A stretch of DNA of 64,000 nucleotides from Gavia stellata (taxonomy: Eukaryota; Chordata; Aves; Gaviiformes; Gaviidae). Shown here one piece after another: positions 11,501 through 24,403 of the stretch (its first letter is position 1; every line of letters starts with the position of its first letter). The stretch lies in the NCBI RefSeq assembly GCF_030936135.1, contig NC_082603.1, positions 35,754,329 through 35,818,328 on the forward strand, read 5' to 3'. The position numbers were made by a program, and so were the translations under genes. The notes under the pieces were generated by a model that did no database searches, was not told the origin of the DNA, and saw only the letters and a program-made list of their open reading frames with translations.

Positions 11501-12595
11501 AAGAAAGTCAAGCAATCAAAACATGATAACGAGCTCAGCCACCCAGTATTGTAATTTCCTAATTGTGGGGATCTTTGCCTGGGAATTTGGGTTCCTTGGC
11601 TGTGGAAACGAACGTCCAAGGAGGCAGCAGAAGAGATACACTTCCCTCCCTGCCCTCCACAATAGTCAGAGTCTCCCTTCCCCTTCTACCCACTCACAAA
11701 ATAACTCATGCTAAATATTGTAAACAGCAAAGTACTAATTTAAAACCAGCTAAAAATACACACAGTAATGTAAATTTTAAGCAAGATGATTTTTGCTTGC
11801 TTATTAATGTGATGGGGCGTGCCAGACACATTTTGCAGTTGTTCAAACTAGACCTACTTAGTGAACACTTAACAGCTGCATTTCATTAAGCTTATAGAGA
11901 AAGCAAGACCATAACTGATGGAGGTTGTTAACTATGTGCAAAAGGTTTTTAAGCGTCTTAATTTCTGTTCTCAAATAACTCTCTGGAACAAAGCATTTCC
12001 AAAGTCAGCAACTTCTCAAAAGTACTTAGTGCAGGCATCTCAATATATGTGTTATGGATATGGAAGCACCTCCAACCCCCTTAGGTTGACTCACCAGCGA
12101 AGTGTTATCTTGCAAACAGAATTGCTCTCTTTTCTAAGGAGAGCATCCCATGCTCAGGCTGAAGAGGACGCGGTTAAAGATCTAGCCATCAATTCGGCTG
12201 AGTTGCGTTTGGAAATACAGTCCTGGGCTGGGAAGACTTTTGGTGGGCAGCAGCAAGGAGCAGCCGTGCTCCGTGGGTAGTGATGGTGCCAAGGGGTCAT
12301 TGAATTGAGTTACCTTTAAGTTTTTTGCTGTCTCCTCTTTGCTTTCCCTCAGTTTCACTTTGTTGAGACCTGCCTGGGTCAACCACCTCTGCAGCCTCTC
12401 TCCGATGAACAACCCACTTTCAAAAGCTGTGCCAACAAACGGAACCCTAAAATTATATTGTTTTTCTAAAACTCATTCCTCCTTCCTGTCAGCTTCCAAA
12501 ATCCGATGTTTTATTTTCCAAATTGTCATTGACTCTTCTCATAGAAATCCAGGTTTAAATCTGATGGTTATTGTTCACAGCAAAAGATTTAATGT

Positions 12596-12616
12596 AAAAA
12601 AAAAAAAGGGGGGGGG
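12596..12616. repeat. A12-G9 homopolymer pair
   Basis: Twelve A followed directly by nine G on the plus strand. Both tracts are prone to length change and to sequencing error. Confidence 0.9.
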
Positions 12617-13105
12617 TGTATTTTAGAGAAACAAACATCTCTAATTTTTCAAACAAAGAAATGGTGAGTAATTTTTCCAGCTAATTTGTACTTTAAAAAA
12701 ATCACAGTAATTTGATCTTATGTAAAGTTACAGGTGGATTGACAAAATTTGGGTAACTTAATTGAGAGAGGGTAAGATAACCTTTTAATTCTAATTAAAT
12801 GGACAAAATTGTTGAAGAGTATTTAAGATATCAGAAGAAAAAATCCTATCCAAGAAGGGAGGCACATGGAATATCTTGCACCTAGGCACAAGACCCTGAT
12901 AACTCAAAAACCTTGATTTTGGATGTTTTTACTTCACGTGCCAAGGGAATCACTGTGGTCCGCAGTGTCAACAGGTGCTTTTTGAAGAAGTTCAGCATCT
13001 AATTATTAGTGATATGATAGTTAGAGACCTACAGAAGCTATTAACATTTTCTATTCATTCAGTATACGTACACCATTGAATTGTTAAAAAACAGTGATAC
13101 AACCC

Positions 13106-13622
13106 AGAATCACAGAATCACACACTCACTAAGGTTGGAAAAGACCTGTCAGATCATCGAGTCCAACCACCAACCCAACCCCACCATGCCCACTAAACCA
13201 TGTCCTGCAGTGCCACGTCCACACCTTCCTTGAACACCTCCAGCGATGGTGACTCCACCACCTCCCTGGGCAGCCTCTTCCAGTGCTTCACCACTCTCTC
13301 AGGAAAGAAATTTCTCCTAATATCCAGCCTGAACCTCCCCTGGCACAACTTGAGACCATCTCCTCTTGTCCTGTCACTTGTCACTTGGGAGAAGAGACCA
13401 ACACCCACCTCCCCACAACCCCCTTTCAGGGAGTTGTAGAGAGCGATGAGGTCTCCCCTCAGCCTCCTCTCCTCCAGACTGAACAACCCCAGCTCCCTCA
13501 GCCGCTCCTCATCAGACTTGTGCTCCAGACCCCTCACCAGCTTTGTCGCCCTTCTCTGGACACGCTCCAGCACCTCAATGTCCTTCTTGGAGTGAGGGGC
13601 CCAACACTGAACACAGGATTCT
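13106..13622 (-). mobile_element. CR1 LINE, 5'-truncated, with open end of ORF2
   Basis: The longest CR1 copy here. From its 3' end (left): AGAATCAC tail units, the GGTTGGAAAAGACCTG block, the 3' UTR, then the CR1 stop codon at 13193-13195. Upstream in the element is an unbroken frame for the last 140 or so residues of CR1 ORF2, the region after the reverse-transcriptase core. Segments seen include [40 protein letters not shown] and [20 protein letters not shown]. No frameshift or premature stop is present, suggesting a fairly young copy. Homology stops at about 13616-13622, inside the 10-bp-arm inverted repeat 13607-13630. It is too short to be active. It runs in the same sense as NEGR1. Confidence 0.95.
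13193..13622 (-). pseudogene. CR1 ORF2 C-terminal fragment (reverse transcriptase side)
   Basis: Coding remnant within the CR1 copy, ending ...DVALQDMV before the element's own stop. The endonuclease and the catalytic reverse-transcriptase motifs are missing because of 5' truncation. The in-frame methionine at 13655-13657 lies in flanking DNA and is not a real start. Confidence 0.85.
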
Positions 13623-13630
13623 GTGTTCAG
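13607..13630. repeat. Inverted repeat at the CR1 5' junction
   Basis: CTGAACACAG, GATT, CTGTGTTCAG: perfect 10-bp arms with a 4-base spacer. The arm at 13607-13616 belongs to CR1 (codons for the CVQ of CVQCWAP). The other arm is its inverted copy, at the point where CR1 homology ends. Confidence 0.85.
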
Positions 13631-16600
13631 AACCCAAACTACTGCATTTGAATACATTTGAATGTAAGCACTTTATATTGCTACTGTTTTCACAATGAAA
13701 AGGTATTGTTAAAACTTTATTACCTAGATGTGATTTGTTTCCAAACTTGCATTTTAAATTTCAGCATACGGTTGCCGATAGAAAAGTCCCCATTTACAGG
13801 CAATTATCACACAGTGGTACCTAAACCCCTCTGTAGTTACTGCTCACTCTAATGATACGCTCTGGCTGCTGTTCTTACTCAGCAGTGTTGGTAAGTGTGG
13901 GCTTTTCAATGGGAGCCGGGCATGCACCGTTTTAGTTACTCCCTATTTCTGTATTTACAATGGATTCAGGAAACGCATGAAAAATGGGCAATGGTGATTT
14001 GGAGAAACTTAACAACAGCAGGCCTAACACGAAAGCCTGTTTTGTAGATAATCAGTGTAAATAATAGACTGCCCACACACTGCTGTCTATCAAGTTATTT
14101 CTTCAAGCAAATGTCTCTGGGTATCATAAAATCAGAGAAATAATGGTGCTCAGACAAAGCAGGCTCTCTCTAATCTTTCAGCTCGTGCAGACATGCTTTT
14201 GTTGCAGCTGCAAAAAACAAAAACAATTTTAAACCCTTATGCATTGTTGTATGGTATATCGTTAATGGAATTTCATTTAGACACAGATAAACTTGATCAT
14301 ATCAAATAAAACCCCCCTTCCATTAAATCATGCAAAGTAAAAGAATCCTGCTAATACATTAATAGGATAAATGAAGCAGGCACTGAACGCAGAGTGCCTT
14401 AATGTTTAACAGGATAAAATAGTGCAGCCCTGGTTTCTACTGCAAGGAATATTTCATAATCCCAAGAAGTATTTATGAGGAAAATTACTGTGAGGGAATA
14501 GAATGAAATTTGGCTTTATAGATCATCCTTTATACTCAAGTTATCTCAAATTTCTTTGCACAGCTGAGAAGCACAGTCATACCGGAACAAATAAAGTGTC
14601 TTTCAGGAACTTCCGAACTGCGGGTGTGTGCCAGCCTCAGAGGTCTGAGACGACTTGTAACAGACGGAGGAGATACCAGCCCCAGTCCTGGGACCAACCC
14701 TGTGCTTAAGCGGATCACCACCTGATCCCTGCCTTTAGCCGGTAAAGGAGACAGGAGAAATCAGCCAAGCGCCTTGTCTGGAGAGTAAAGCAGAGCAGGT
14801 AATCGATGGCACTGAACAGACACCTCGCTGCCCGTCAAAGTAGGCTGAGCCTGAACATAGCTCTTCAGAACAAACTGCAGCGTGCACCGAGTCACCGACA
14901 CTCCCAAACCGTCTCCCCCAAGTCTTCCAGCACTGACCAGCGATACAGGGACCGTCCCAGGGTGACCCGAGCTGGGATTTTAATGCAAGGACCTCAAAGC
15001 TGCTTGTGCTGTAATGAGAAGGAGCTGCATGCTTTTGAGAGGGTAGATTAAAATTAAAAATAAACTTAGTGACTAAGAGAAACCTTTTGACCAGGAAAAA
15101 AAAATCAATTCAATAAGGCCAAAAAAATCCTGCTCTTTAACAAAACCAGCCAAGTGCACGTGTACTGGAAGAACAAGAACTGACTCTGTGACAATTCCTC
15201 AGAAAAGCGTCTGTGATTGCAGTGGATCATCCATGCTGTCTTGCTACGAAAGGAGAAATACATTGCTGGGGTGTGTAAATAGAAGCGCAGCCCATGAAGT
15301 AGTGCTGCTGCTCTCCTCAGCACGGGAGGGCTGTGTCCGGCGTGGATGGGCCACTTCGGGAGACGCACAGACTGACCAGACACAGCCCAGAGAAGAACAA
15401 GGAGAACATCTCACCTAGGAGGAAAGCTTGGAGCAGCAGGACAGTTCAAAAACCGAGGAGGAGAGGCAGTCCTAATAACAACCGTGGGATACACATAAGG
15501 ATTGCCCCTGGAGAAGGTCAGGGAATGATCTGCTTGTGTCTGTAGCAGGTAGAACAGGATCAACAGGTCTGACCTGCAGCAGGTAGGACCCAGAAAAGCT
15601 GTGAAGGCAAACTTAGCTCTGGGTTGCATGGAAAGGATGAGGAATCTGCATCACTGCAGAGTTTTAAGAGCAGTGTGTACAAATATCTGTCAAAAATAAC
15701 AGTAGACACCACCTCTCTTGCCTGTGGGAAGAGACCTTTCCAGATGTTCTCTTTGGGCCTTTAAAAAATAATAAACCAGGAATGAGTCATAATTAGCAGT
15801 GACGGAAACATTTCATTTCTTTCTGGAACCGGAGATGTAACAGGTTCCGCAGGAGGAAAGGGAGGGTGGCTCATGGCAGAGACAAAGATCAACCACCTCA
15901 GCATGCAGCTCTTGGAGGCAACTCCCCAGTCCCTGGCACGGGCCGCAGCTCCATTGCCCTCTCCTAGAAACTGCCCCTCAGTTCTTTCCAATGGCTTAAG
16001 GACATGCCCGTTGTGAGCAAACTGCGCAGAAAACTTTGAACAGATCTTTAATTCTCGTAGAAAAACGAATGCAGCTGTGGAACTTGTAATTAGCATATGC
16101 CTCTGGGCTTATCAAACCCAGCTCTGCTGTTGCACGCTGTCTTGTGATTTCCCTCATAAATACTTAAAGATCTGTCTTAAAAGCAGTTACTTGTCCTCCA
16201 CTGGGAGCAATCAGAGGAAGGTTCCTCTACAGTTGTGCTTCTGAACGGGTAGGAATTTTCTTATTCCCGGGATAAATTTATCTTTGGATGAGCTCAGTCT
16301 CCTCCTGGATCTCACTGCCCTGTTTCCACAGGCACTACTCGTGCGTGGTTTCACTTCGTTAGACTAAGCACCGTCTTCTAGTCCCCTTCCTCTTTCTCTT
16401 CTTTCTCTTTGCGTAATAGAAACAACAACAGATCCAAATGCTTTACATAAACTTGCAGTTTTAACCCATTTCTTTGTGGGATCAGACCTTGAAGGGCTAT
16501 AATTATCACTAATGTTCCCACATTAGCGCTATTACTAAGTTAAAGGGCACTGTTGTTTCTATGGCTTGAAATAAAACGTGAGTGCCATTTTCTATGAGTT

Positions 16601-17929
16601 TGCCAAGCTTTCCTCTCCTTCTTCAGATGTGCTAAAAATAATTTACCCAAGGACTATTAAAAAAAAGTAAAGATTTTTTTGAATATTATTTCGTGTTTTA
16701 TTGCAGCAGTAATCGCTTTGGTGAGGTTATCTTCAGTGACTTAAATAACTTTGCCTTCAAATAAAAGTTATTACTTAGCCCAAAGGCCAAACAAAGAGTG
16801 CTTTCTGGAATCAGATCCACTCTGCCTCTTTGGAGCATATATGAGAAAAGTTGAATAAATGCAAACCTAGCATAGCTTGATAGTCAGAGTTATATGATCT
16901 ACTACTATGTATTAATGAGCTAGAAACACTATCTAGGATTTCATTAGCAAAATAAGGCCTATTTAATAAAAATAGTCCATGAAATGGTGAAAATTCCAAC
17001 TCAGAGTTCTAACAAAAGTCAAGGGAGATTATCAAATTGCTGTCTCCCCAGCTTGGCAATGCAGGCAAAGCTACAAGGTTGGCTTCAGAAACGCAATCTG
17101 TCTGTAAGCACCTCTAGGCAAAAAACCAAAACCAACCCCAAAATCCCCCCCACCGCTGAAAACCCCAAACTCTAGCCTAATTGCAGATGTTTCCATTAAT
17201 GCTGTGCTTCGTAGGCTAGAACACAGTTGCATAGTACTGAAGTAAAAATTATAACATCTGTGTAACCTGCCTGATAGATAATGTGGTGTTGCAATAAATA
17301 ACATGGTGTTGCATCTTTTTTCTTAAATAGATCGGCCGTTCATGTCACCAGCCTCTTCCATCTAGTGATGCACGCTGCGGGGCCTGACCTCCTGGTCATT
17401 GCCAGGAAAAAAAAGAAACAGCCTAGAGAAAATATCCTGAGTTTTACTATCAAGACATTTCTATAGACATCTGAAGCCTGGCTAAAGCATTAATTCCTTG
17501 AACTGAGAATTGGACATGACTGAATATTTTTTCCACTGGATTTCAGAATTACCAGTGCTTTATAAAAGAAAGGCAACGCCTCGATACAGAGCTGTGTAAA
17601 CTGGACAGCACAATATACAGCACTCTATTATCTATCAGGAGAAAAATAATTTAGTAACACCAGTGTAGTCAGCAAAGCCAGGAAATGCAGCTTATGTTTG
17701 CCCCCACTTACAAGAATGCTGTTCGTTGCTCAGAATAACATATTCTAGCTCTGATAGGAAAGATATGATAAAGAATAATGTCCTCAGATTTAAAACGTGC
17801 TAGTTATGTGTCTGTAAGGAGGTACTGCACCAGTGTGCACCAGACTCTGAGCGGTGAGATACAAGAATACTTTGCATTGTATTTCTGTGGGATGGTGCAT
17901 GGTAATTGCAAACAGGATGGACAACTTCC
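13631..17929. other. Intron 6 segment without genes
   Basis: Unique sequence with no recognised repeat family. Moderately GC-rich between about 14600 and 16000, AT-rich elsewhere. Short open frames (about 60-110 codons) have no supporting motifs. Confidence 0.55.
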
Positions 17930-18008
17930 TCTAGTCCAACTCCCCGCGCAAGGTTGGATGAGGTGATCTTCCGAGGTCCCTTCCAACCTGGGCTGTTCTA
18001 TGATTCAT
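17930..18008 (+). mobile_element. CR1 LINE 3'-end fragment
   Basis: Plus-strand end of a CR1 element: GGTTGGATGAGGTGATCTTC, AGGTCCCTTCCAACCTGGGC, then TGTTCTATGATTC. The CCCTTCCAACCTGGGC version differs from the other copies, so this is another, probably older, subfamily. Antisense to NEGR1. Confidence 0.88.
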
Positions 18009-21000
18009 AGTATTTCTCAAGATCTCAGTAAAGGTATCCTAGTTCTGAGACATACATGGACTCAGACATAAGTTCTAAATAGATACTGAATTGGGGCTAT
18101 TCTTAATTATTGTATATTTTAAGCTGTAATCCAAAAGAAAAATGTACAACTCCCAAACTGTCCTTCTTGGACCAGATTTGGTGAGAAAATTTTTTTCTGA
18201 GTTTATGTATGGAAAAACTCAAAATTTGTAGAAAAGGGAAAAGAAGTTCTTCTGTTGAGAATGAACCACGAAATCACTTTTAGATCATTTTCTGAAAGAT
18301 GTAGCTACTGAAGCCCTCCATTACTGTAAAATGCTTCTTTATAATTTATATCAGAACTAATTTCTGTTGAACTTATTTATGTGAAATCTTAGCATATTAG
18401 GCAATTGCAGGTCCCATGTACTGTAGGATTATATGATGTGTATGGTTACCTAACCCTGGAGCTACACTGCAGTGAGTAAATACGGATGTCACATTCATCT
18501 TCCAAGCTTTGCTTCTAGAAAGATGACTTTTTGTACAGCTGCAGTGTGATGTATACACTGTTTCTGAAGCACGTATGTATACTATTTTGTTTTAGTTGAC
18601 AGGCTTTCTATTTGAAACTTCTAATTATTTTAGACTGTTTTAGATTTGAAAAAACATAGTAAAATGTTGTAGCTTACATATTTTTCATTATTCAAAAGTT
18701 AAAAAATTCTTATTTTGCAGAAGTACTTAGCAGATAGATAGATGTGCTTGCTAACGTCATAAGTACAACACACTTCTATGTCTTAAGAGGCATACTACAG
18801 CTTTCAGCTACATGTCTTGCCAGAGTATCCCTCGCACCGTAAGAACGCTTCGCTCCCATGTGTGTGCTCCCCTCCGGGAGGCATGCTTCACCTGTGTTGC
18901 TCTTGGCACAGTCCAGGTAAAGGAAACCACAAAACCAGCTTGTATTTTTGAGCCTAAACCCTTTTGTCTTCTCTGGAAGATGTAGCATAGCAACAACTGT
19001 AGAGGTAGAGGGGGATAGCAATAGAAAGGGATCATTTTAAGGGAAACTTGCAGGAAAAGAACAAATAAATAATGAAATTATTTCATTATATTATGCAGTT
19101 TTACGCTTATACTGCTGGTTTCAGATGTGATGTGTTCAAGGCTGGGACTACCCCCTTACCTACATATATACGGTACACATCTAGCCCAGATTTTTTTATC
19201 ATCTGTAGCAATAACAACCAACAAAACCAATAATCGCTTGTTTGGCTTAAAATTAAATAGAAAAAAATACACAGAGGGTAAAGACATCAAGTCTAGAACA
19301 GACTGACATTGGGTTCTGCATGGAAGTCCAAATTAAACAGAGGAGAATGGGTCATGATCTTCCACTGGACATGATAGACACAGCTTTGGTTAAGAGGACA
19401 TTGAGAAGAAGACTAGAAAAGCAGTAGGGAAAGCACTGGGACAAGCAAGCCAGCCACCCATTCCCATTCCCATTCCCATTCCCATTCCCATTCCCATTCC
19501 CATTCTCATTCCCTCATCCTTGTGTTGTAGTATGTAACTTGGGGAACCCAGTTCTCATCTGTATCCCAAACCATGTGGTCTGGAAAGGTTCTTCAATGAA
19601 GAAGAACCAAGAAAAGCCAAGAACTGTGACTCCCCTTGACAGATAACCACGCTCAGATTTCCATACAAAGTGTGTAACTTTTGAGTCGCCTGCAAGGGTT
19701 CAAGTTTGATAAATTTGCCCAATTCAGAAGTGTGATGCTTTAACAAAACTATGGAGGTATGAAGTCAATTGCTGAGAAACACAGGTTGTTTTGAAAGTAA
19801 TATGCGTAGTGTGTGCTATCGGATACTTATGCACATAATTTTGGCAGCCTACAATAACTGCTTCTCTGACAATGTTGCCCTCGTTTGTAAGTGTCACATT
19901 TGAGAAAAGGAAAAGCATTTTAATGTGACAGAAAAATTTGACTTGGGAGCTAATTACTTTAATTTGATAGAATTTTTGTCTCATCTGCATACTTGACAAT
20001 TATTTACAACTTACTTTGGTAATCAGAGGTTGGGTCTTGTGCTGAAACATTGTAAATAGCTTTGAAGACATTTGCTGATCCTTCTAACTTTTAGCGGAAA
20101 TGAATTTATTAGTAGTTAATATGTAAAATATTTGTACTTCTGACCTTTTGTAAAACATTCTTTCTATTTTTTAAATGATTGCTTGTCAGAATCATTTTCC
20201 TCAAAATGAAGTGTGACATTGTAAATAAGCTCTTGAATTAAGCAGCGTATTAAATCTATGTATTCAGTGGCAACCTTTGATAGTTCTCATACATCATGAA
20301 GATTTTGTTGGTTCTGCTACATTGAGGCAATGTCATACAGCATTGTGAATGATAATTTTTTACACTGAACTTTACAGTTTCGGGAGAGTTTCAACATCAT
20401 TCCTCTGCTCTTGACAAAGGATATTGAGCTAAGCAGGTTAGTACATGATTTCTTGCCTTTTTTTGGTGACTGTGTATGAGAAAGGAACTTTTTTTGCTGG
20501 AGGAGCTGACAACCTTTAAACAAATCTTCCAGTGAGGTAGTTGTCAGATGATTTCTAAAGATGCATTTTTTAGTCAGCTATTCTGCTGATTTTCTTAAGC
20601 ATTTCTTTGGGGTTTCTCTTGGTCATATTTCTGCATAGTGTATATATTGCTCTCGTTTTATAGGTATATTAAAAAAAACATAATCCATGGAAGTCTACTG
20701 CTGAACCACGCTAATAGCCAATCAATTAATCATCAATAGTGCTTTTACTATAATAAGGTGATGGATGAAATAAATAACGAAGTCGAACTGTTTACTAATT
20801 CCAGAAGAGTTAAAGTACAGTGCCCCCTTGAATTACAACTGACCAGACCGGCATTATCTCTCGAGTTTGCTGTGTATGTCAATACTGCTTAATCTTGTTC
20901 TTTGTAATGGGGTACATCTTAAATAGAAGGACACTGGATAAGTCATATACATAAAAGAGATCTACAGCTTGCTGGCATGTGAAATTCCTCTAATATCTAT

Positions 21001-22673
21001 TTTTATGAAACTACCAGCACATTACGTGCTCAGCAGCATAAATAAAAAAGCGTGTTACCCTGGCAATTTTACATTTACTACATTAGTTAGTAAATGCAAT
21101 GGCCACCCTTACTTCCCTGTAATAAAAACTGCTGAGCCTTTTCATGAAAGATGATTGCAATTTCCACTGGCCTGTATATGCAATGAAAAAACATAACTCA
21201 TCAAAATCTGAGCTATTTGCTCTTAAGATATAAGAGCGTTTTTCTTGAACACTTGACGTGACATTAACTATTCATGAAACTTGAGAGTGTTCAAACACTG
21301 CCTAAGTAAAATTGTTACTACTTTTCAACTTGATCGAGATCTTTTCTGAACCAGACTCTACAGCAGCCAGCAAAAGGGCTCTCCACACATAAGAAATGCA
21401 GAGAGTGTCCAGGTACTGTAGCTGTGAGCTATCGATTTGCTGAAAAGTCAAGTTCCTCCTCCAAAATTGATTCATGATAACTGCCTCCATTTGGGTCAAA
21501 CAGTATTTAACCGCTTGTAAATTTTAATTAAATGATTTGTCACTTTGAACATATAGTTTGTCATCTTGCAGCTAAGCGATGTGTCTTTATCAGAGAATGA
21601 CTCAAGGGGAAGGCATCCATCTCCTCTGTCACTTTGCCCCCCATTAAGATAATTTGACTGTTGCACAGTACGTGAGGCTCTGTGAAGCAGACTCTGCTTC
21701 CTAGGAACAAGTCCACCATGCAGATTATAAAAATACTATTTCTTCCTTTCTTCATTACCACATGCTTCACTTTCTGAGTATAACAAATCCTTTTCCCAGC
21801 AGCTCTTAGCAAAACAGATTTTTTCCTTCAACAACTTTTCCCTTTTTCATGTTCAAATGACACCTGTAGCTATTCTTACTCAGCTACCCAAGTATCTTTT
21901 CTGTGCCTACAGTTATCCTTACTCGCAAAATGTTGATCCTAGGAGAAAGCAAAGAGAAGCTTATAAACCGTGTAAAACTGTTGACTGACTCTAGAAATGA
22001 TGGTTTATTTTCATTGGTTTTTTGTGACTATAGCTCTTACCCTCCTTTCTGCGTGACCAGCTACGGAGCCCTCATTTCAATGAATTTAAATAGGTCTTCC
22101 GCATGTGCATGTTACACAACACTGATGTAAGCATATGAATTTCATAGACATCCTCCTCTATCTGTGAGAAGGTTTAACCCTTCGAGGCAGAGGGCCTCTT
22201 GCTTGTGCAGGGACACGAGCTGTTGCTTTAATTCTGGGGTCCACCATTTGTGAGCTAAGAGAACTTAACAAACATCACGTAAAGTCCATCCACAAAATAT
22301 ACAGAAAGCGCGTACAATCTAATCATGGATTCGTTACTTTTCATTAATGTGCAGATTTTCTTTTTCCCAACGTTCTTTCAGACTGCCACCCTTTCACCAA
22401 GGCTATCGTGTTAGAATATGCCGTTCAATTTATCTTTTTTCTCTGTTCCCTATGATGAATTATTTGGGGCTTTTCTGATGAAGGATTGCAGCAGGAGCTG
22501 GCGTGGCCGTCGGGAGGTCTCTGAGCTTTTGCAGCTGTGCGTGCGAGGGGGAATGAAACCCCGCACCCCTGGAGCAGCTTTGGGTTGGTTTTCTGCTGGG
22601 GCTCCCTGAACCGTGGGGCTGGTGGGGGCCCCTTTGCAGAGCCCCCCACCACCCCTGGCTGATGCTGCTTCTC
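18009..22673. other. Intron 6 segment without genes
   Basis: AT-rich unique sequence containing the hexanucleotide array at 19457-19510. About 19780-20560 has two short minus-strand open frames (91 and 68 codons) of low-complexity composition with no assignable domain. Nothing else was recognised. Confidence 0.55.
19457..19510. repeat. (CCCATT)n hexanucleotide array
   Basis: Eight perfect CCCATT units (19457-19504) followed by one CTCATT variant. The minus strand, sense for NEGR1, reads (AATGGG)n with GGG runs spaced by three bases, which fits the standard G-quadruplex pattern. Confidence 0.95.
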
Positions 22674-22737
22674 CTCTGGACTTGATGATCTTACAGGTCT
22701 TTTCCAACCTTAGTGATTCTGTGATTCTGCGATTCTA
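22674..22737 (+). mobile_element. CR1 LINE 3'-end fragment
   Basis: Plus-strand CR1 tail: GGACTTGATGATCTTACAGG, TCTTTTCCAACCTTAGTG, then ATTCTGTG/ATTCTGCG tail units. Only the terminal 60 or so bases are recognisable. Antisense to NEGR1. The GC-rich sequence just before it may be more of the same element but cannot be aligned by eye. Confidence 0.9.
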
Positions 22738-24372
22738 CTGCCAGTGGAGGACTTTGCGTCAGGAGGCTTTTCGTGCACCAGCCTTCCCCACCTGCTTTTC
22801 AGCTTAATCCAGGGGATTTTGGAGACATTATGGCTCAGCGTTGCATATGTTACTATGCAGAAGAGAAAAAAAACACAACAGTTGAGATTTTTCAAAGCTG
22901 ACTGGGAGCTTTAGGCATTAAACTCCTGTTAAGACTCATGGCTTTGAAAATCTCTGTCGATTAGTAGAATATTTTGGTGGAGACAATGAAAAAAAAAAAG
23001 AAAGAGTTGGTGCCTCTGTGGGGGGCCCCTTCCCAATTAATGCTGATTAATGGTAGAGGATGAGTGTGTGGAGTGCATTATCCTCAGGACGGCTCTCCCA
23101 CCAGCTGCACCTTTTGAACGCCTTTGCCTTCTGCTGTGCAGATGCTCAGTGTCACCGTGCCCCTCCATCCCTTGCCTGGGGAGGACAACTGACACTGATG
23201 GGAGGAGACACAAGGTGGCTGCACGGAAACATGCTGGTGAAAAATGAGTTGACTTCCACAGATGTATTTTCTAAGCAATATGTGCAAGAAGGTTAGTGAG
23301 ACCATTTGGGGAAGGTGCCCAAGCACTGCACTCTGCTGCGCAAGCTCATGCCGCAAAGGGCCCCTCAACGGCAGGGACGTGCTGACCCTGCCGCCCGTTG
23401 CTGAGCTGTCGGGTGGCTGAGGCCAGCTGCAAGAAGGCTCTTCTGCGTGTGATTTTCCATCCCCTTTCTCATCACCTGTGTGAAGTCAGGAATTTGGTCT
23501 CTTCAGTACAAGTAGACTACGCTCACCATTAAAATGCACTTTGAAACAGAAAACCAAAAGCACCCCAAAAAGGTTCTTCCGTATTCTCAGTGATCACCTT
23601 GCAGCTCTTCTTAGCGTAGCGCTGTATTTGTGGGTTGCAATCAGATAAAGTCGACATTCTGTGTGTCCCTCTGTTCATGAGAAAGCAGCACACACAGTCT
23701 GTCAGAAACTTTTCCCAGCCAGGCAATGGGCAATTTCTTTCTGCCATTGATTTTGGCTCAAAATCAGGATTTAGAAAGACAAGACAGAAAACAGTACATG
23801 GCACTTGGCAGGAATGTTAGCAACTTTCAAAGTAGTTACGGATGTCATATTCTTAAAGAAAACAGTATGAGAAGGGGAAATGATATATATTCCCCTCCGG
23901 GTAGTAGGTAAAGTTTGGCAGTCAGTGATGAAAGCTTTTCATCTTTCCCTTTTTCTAACTTCTCTGGGACTTAAGGGTGCTTTGTTTTGAGTGTACACCC
24001 TATGTCACACCTGTCTGAAGAGCTGTGCTTTTGGGAAGACAGAGGTGGACTTGGATGCCTGTAAAACCACCTCTAATAGTTCTTTGAGACACGTGGGGGA
24101 AAGACACATTTTGCTCTAAAACCAATTAATTTTTTTCCTCGTTTGTACTGCGTATAACCCTTAACTACTAAAATCCTTCAGGTTTCTACAAAAGGAACTT
24201 TCGGAATAACTGAATGAGACTCGGATAGTGATAATCTGCATTTAACAGGCAGAGGATTTTCACCTCTTTGTGAAACACAGCTCCTTCTTCGTTTAAAATG
24301 AAACGCTAAATGGGACTGTACATTGCGGGGAGGGGGACATAGGAGACTGTAGGTATGGAAACCTTACGAACA

Positions 24373-24403
24373 ACATTGCAGGCAGTACTTGCTCCTGCAA
24401 TGT
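24373..24403. repeat. Inverted repeat / hairpin
   Basis: ACATTGCAGG and CCTGCAATGT form a perfect 10-bp stem around an 11-base loop. No family recognised. Confidence 0.7.

Larger units (their letters stand above)
6893..13105. other. Intron 6 segment without genes
   Basis: Mostly AT-rich unique sequence. GC-rich islets occur at about 8390-8620, which includes the inverted repeat 8540-8559, and at about 8930-9010. Open frames such as the 133-codon one at 10661-11062 (minus) show no known motif. An A12G9 homopolymer pair sits at 12596-12616. Confidence 0.6.

Noticed and set aside
13200..13651. Plus-strand open frames of 79 and 122 codons
   Set aside because: They are antisense to the CR1 ORF2 remnant and have no independent meaning.
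19787..19812. GGTTGTTTTGAAAGTAATAT resembling the terminus of avian mariner-type transposons
   Set aside because: Similarity stops after about 25 bases, no matching inverted end or transposase segment was found nearby, and the match is from memory.
20317..20523. 68-codon minus-strand frame considered as a decayed hAT transposase
   Set aside because: Only a weak FVKSR-like resemblance; the adjoining frames are full of stops and no other transposase motif follows.
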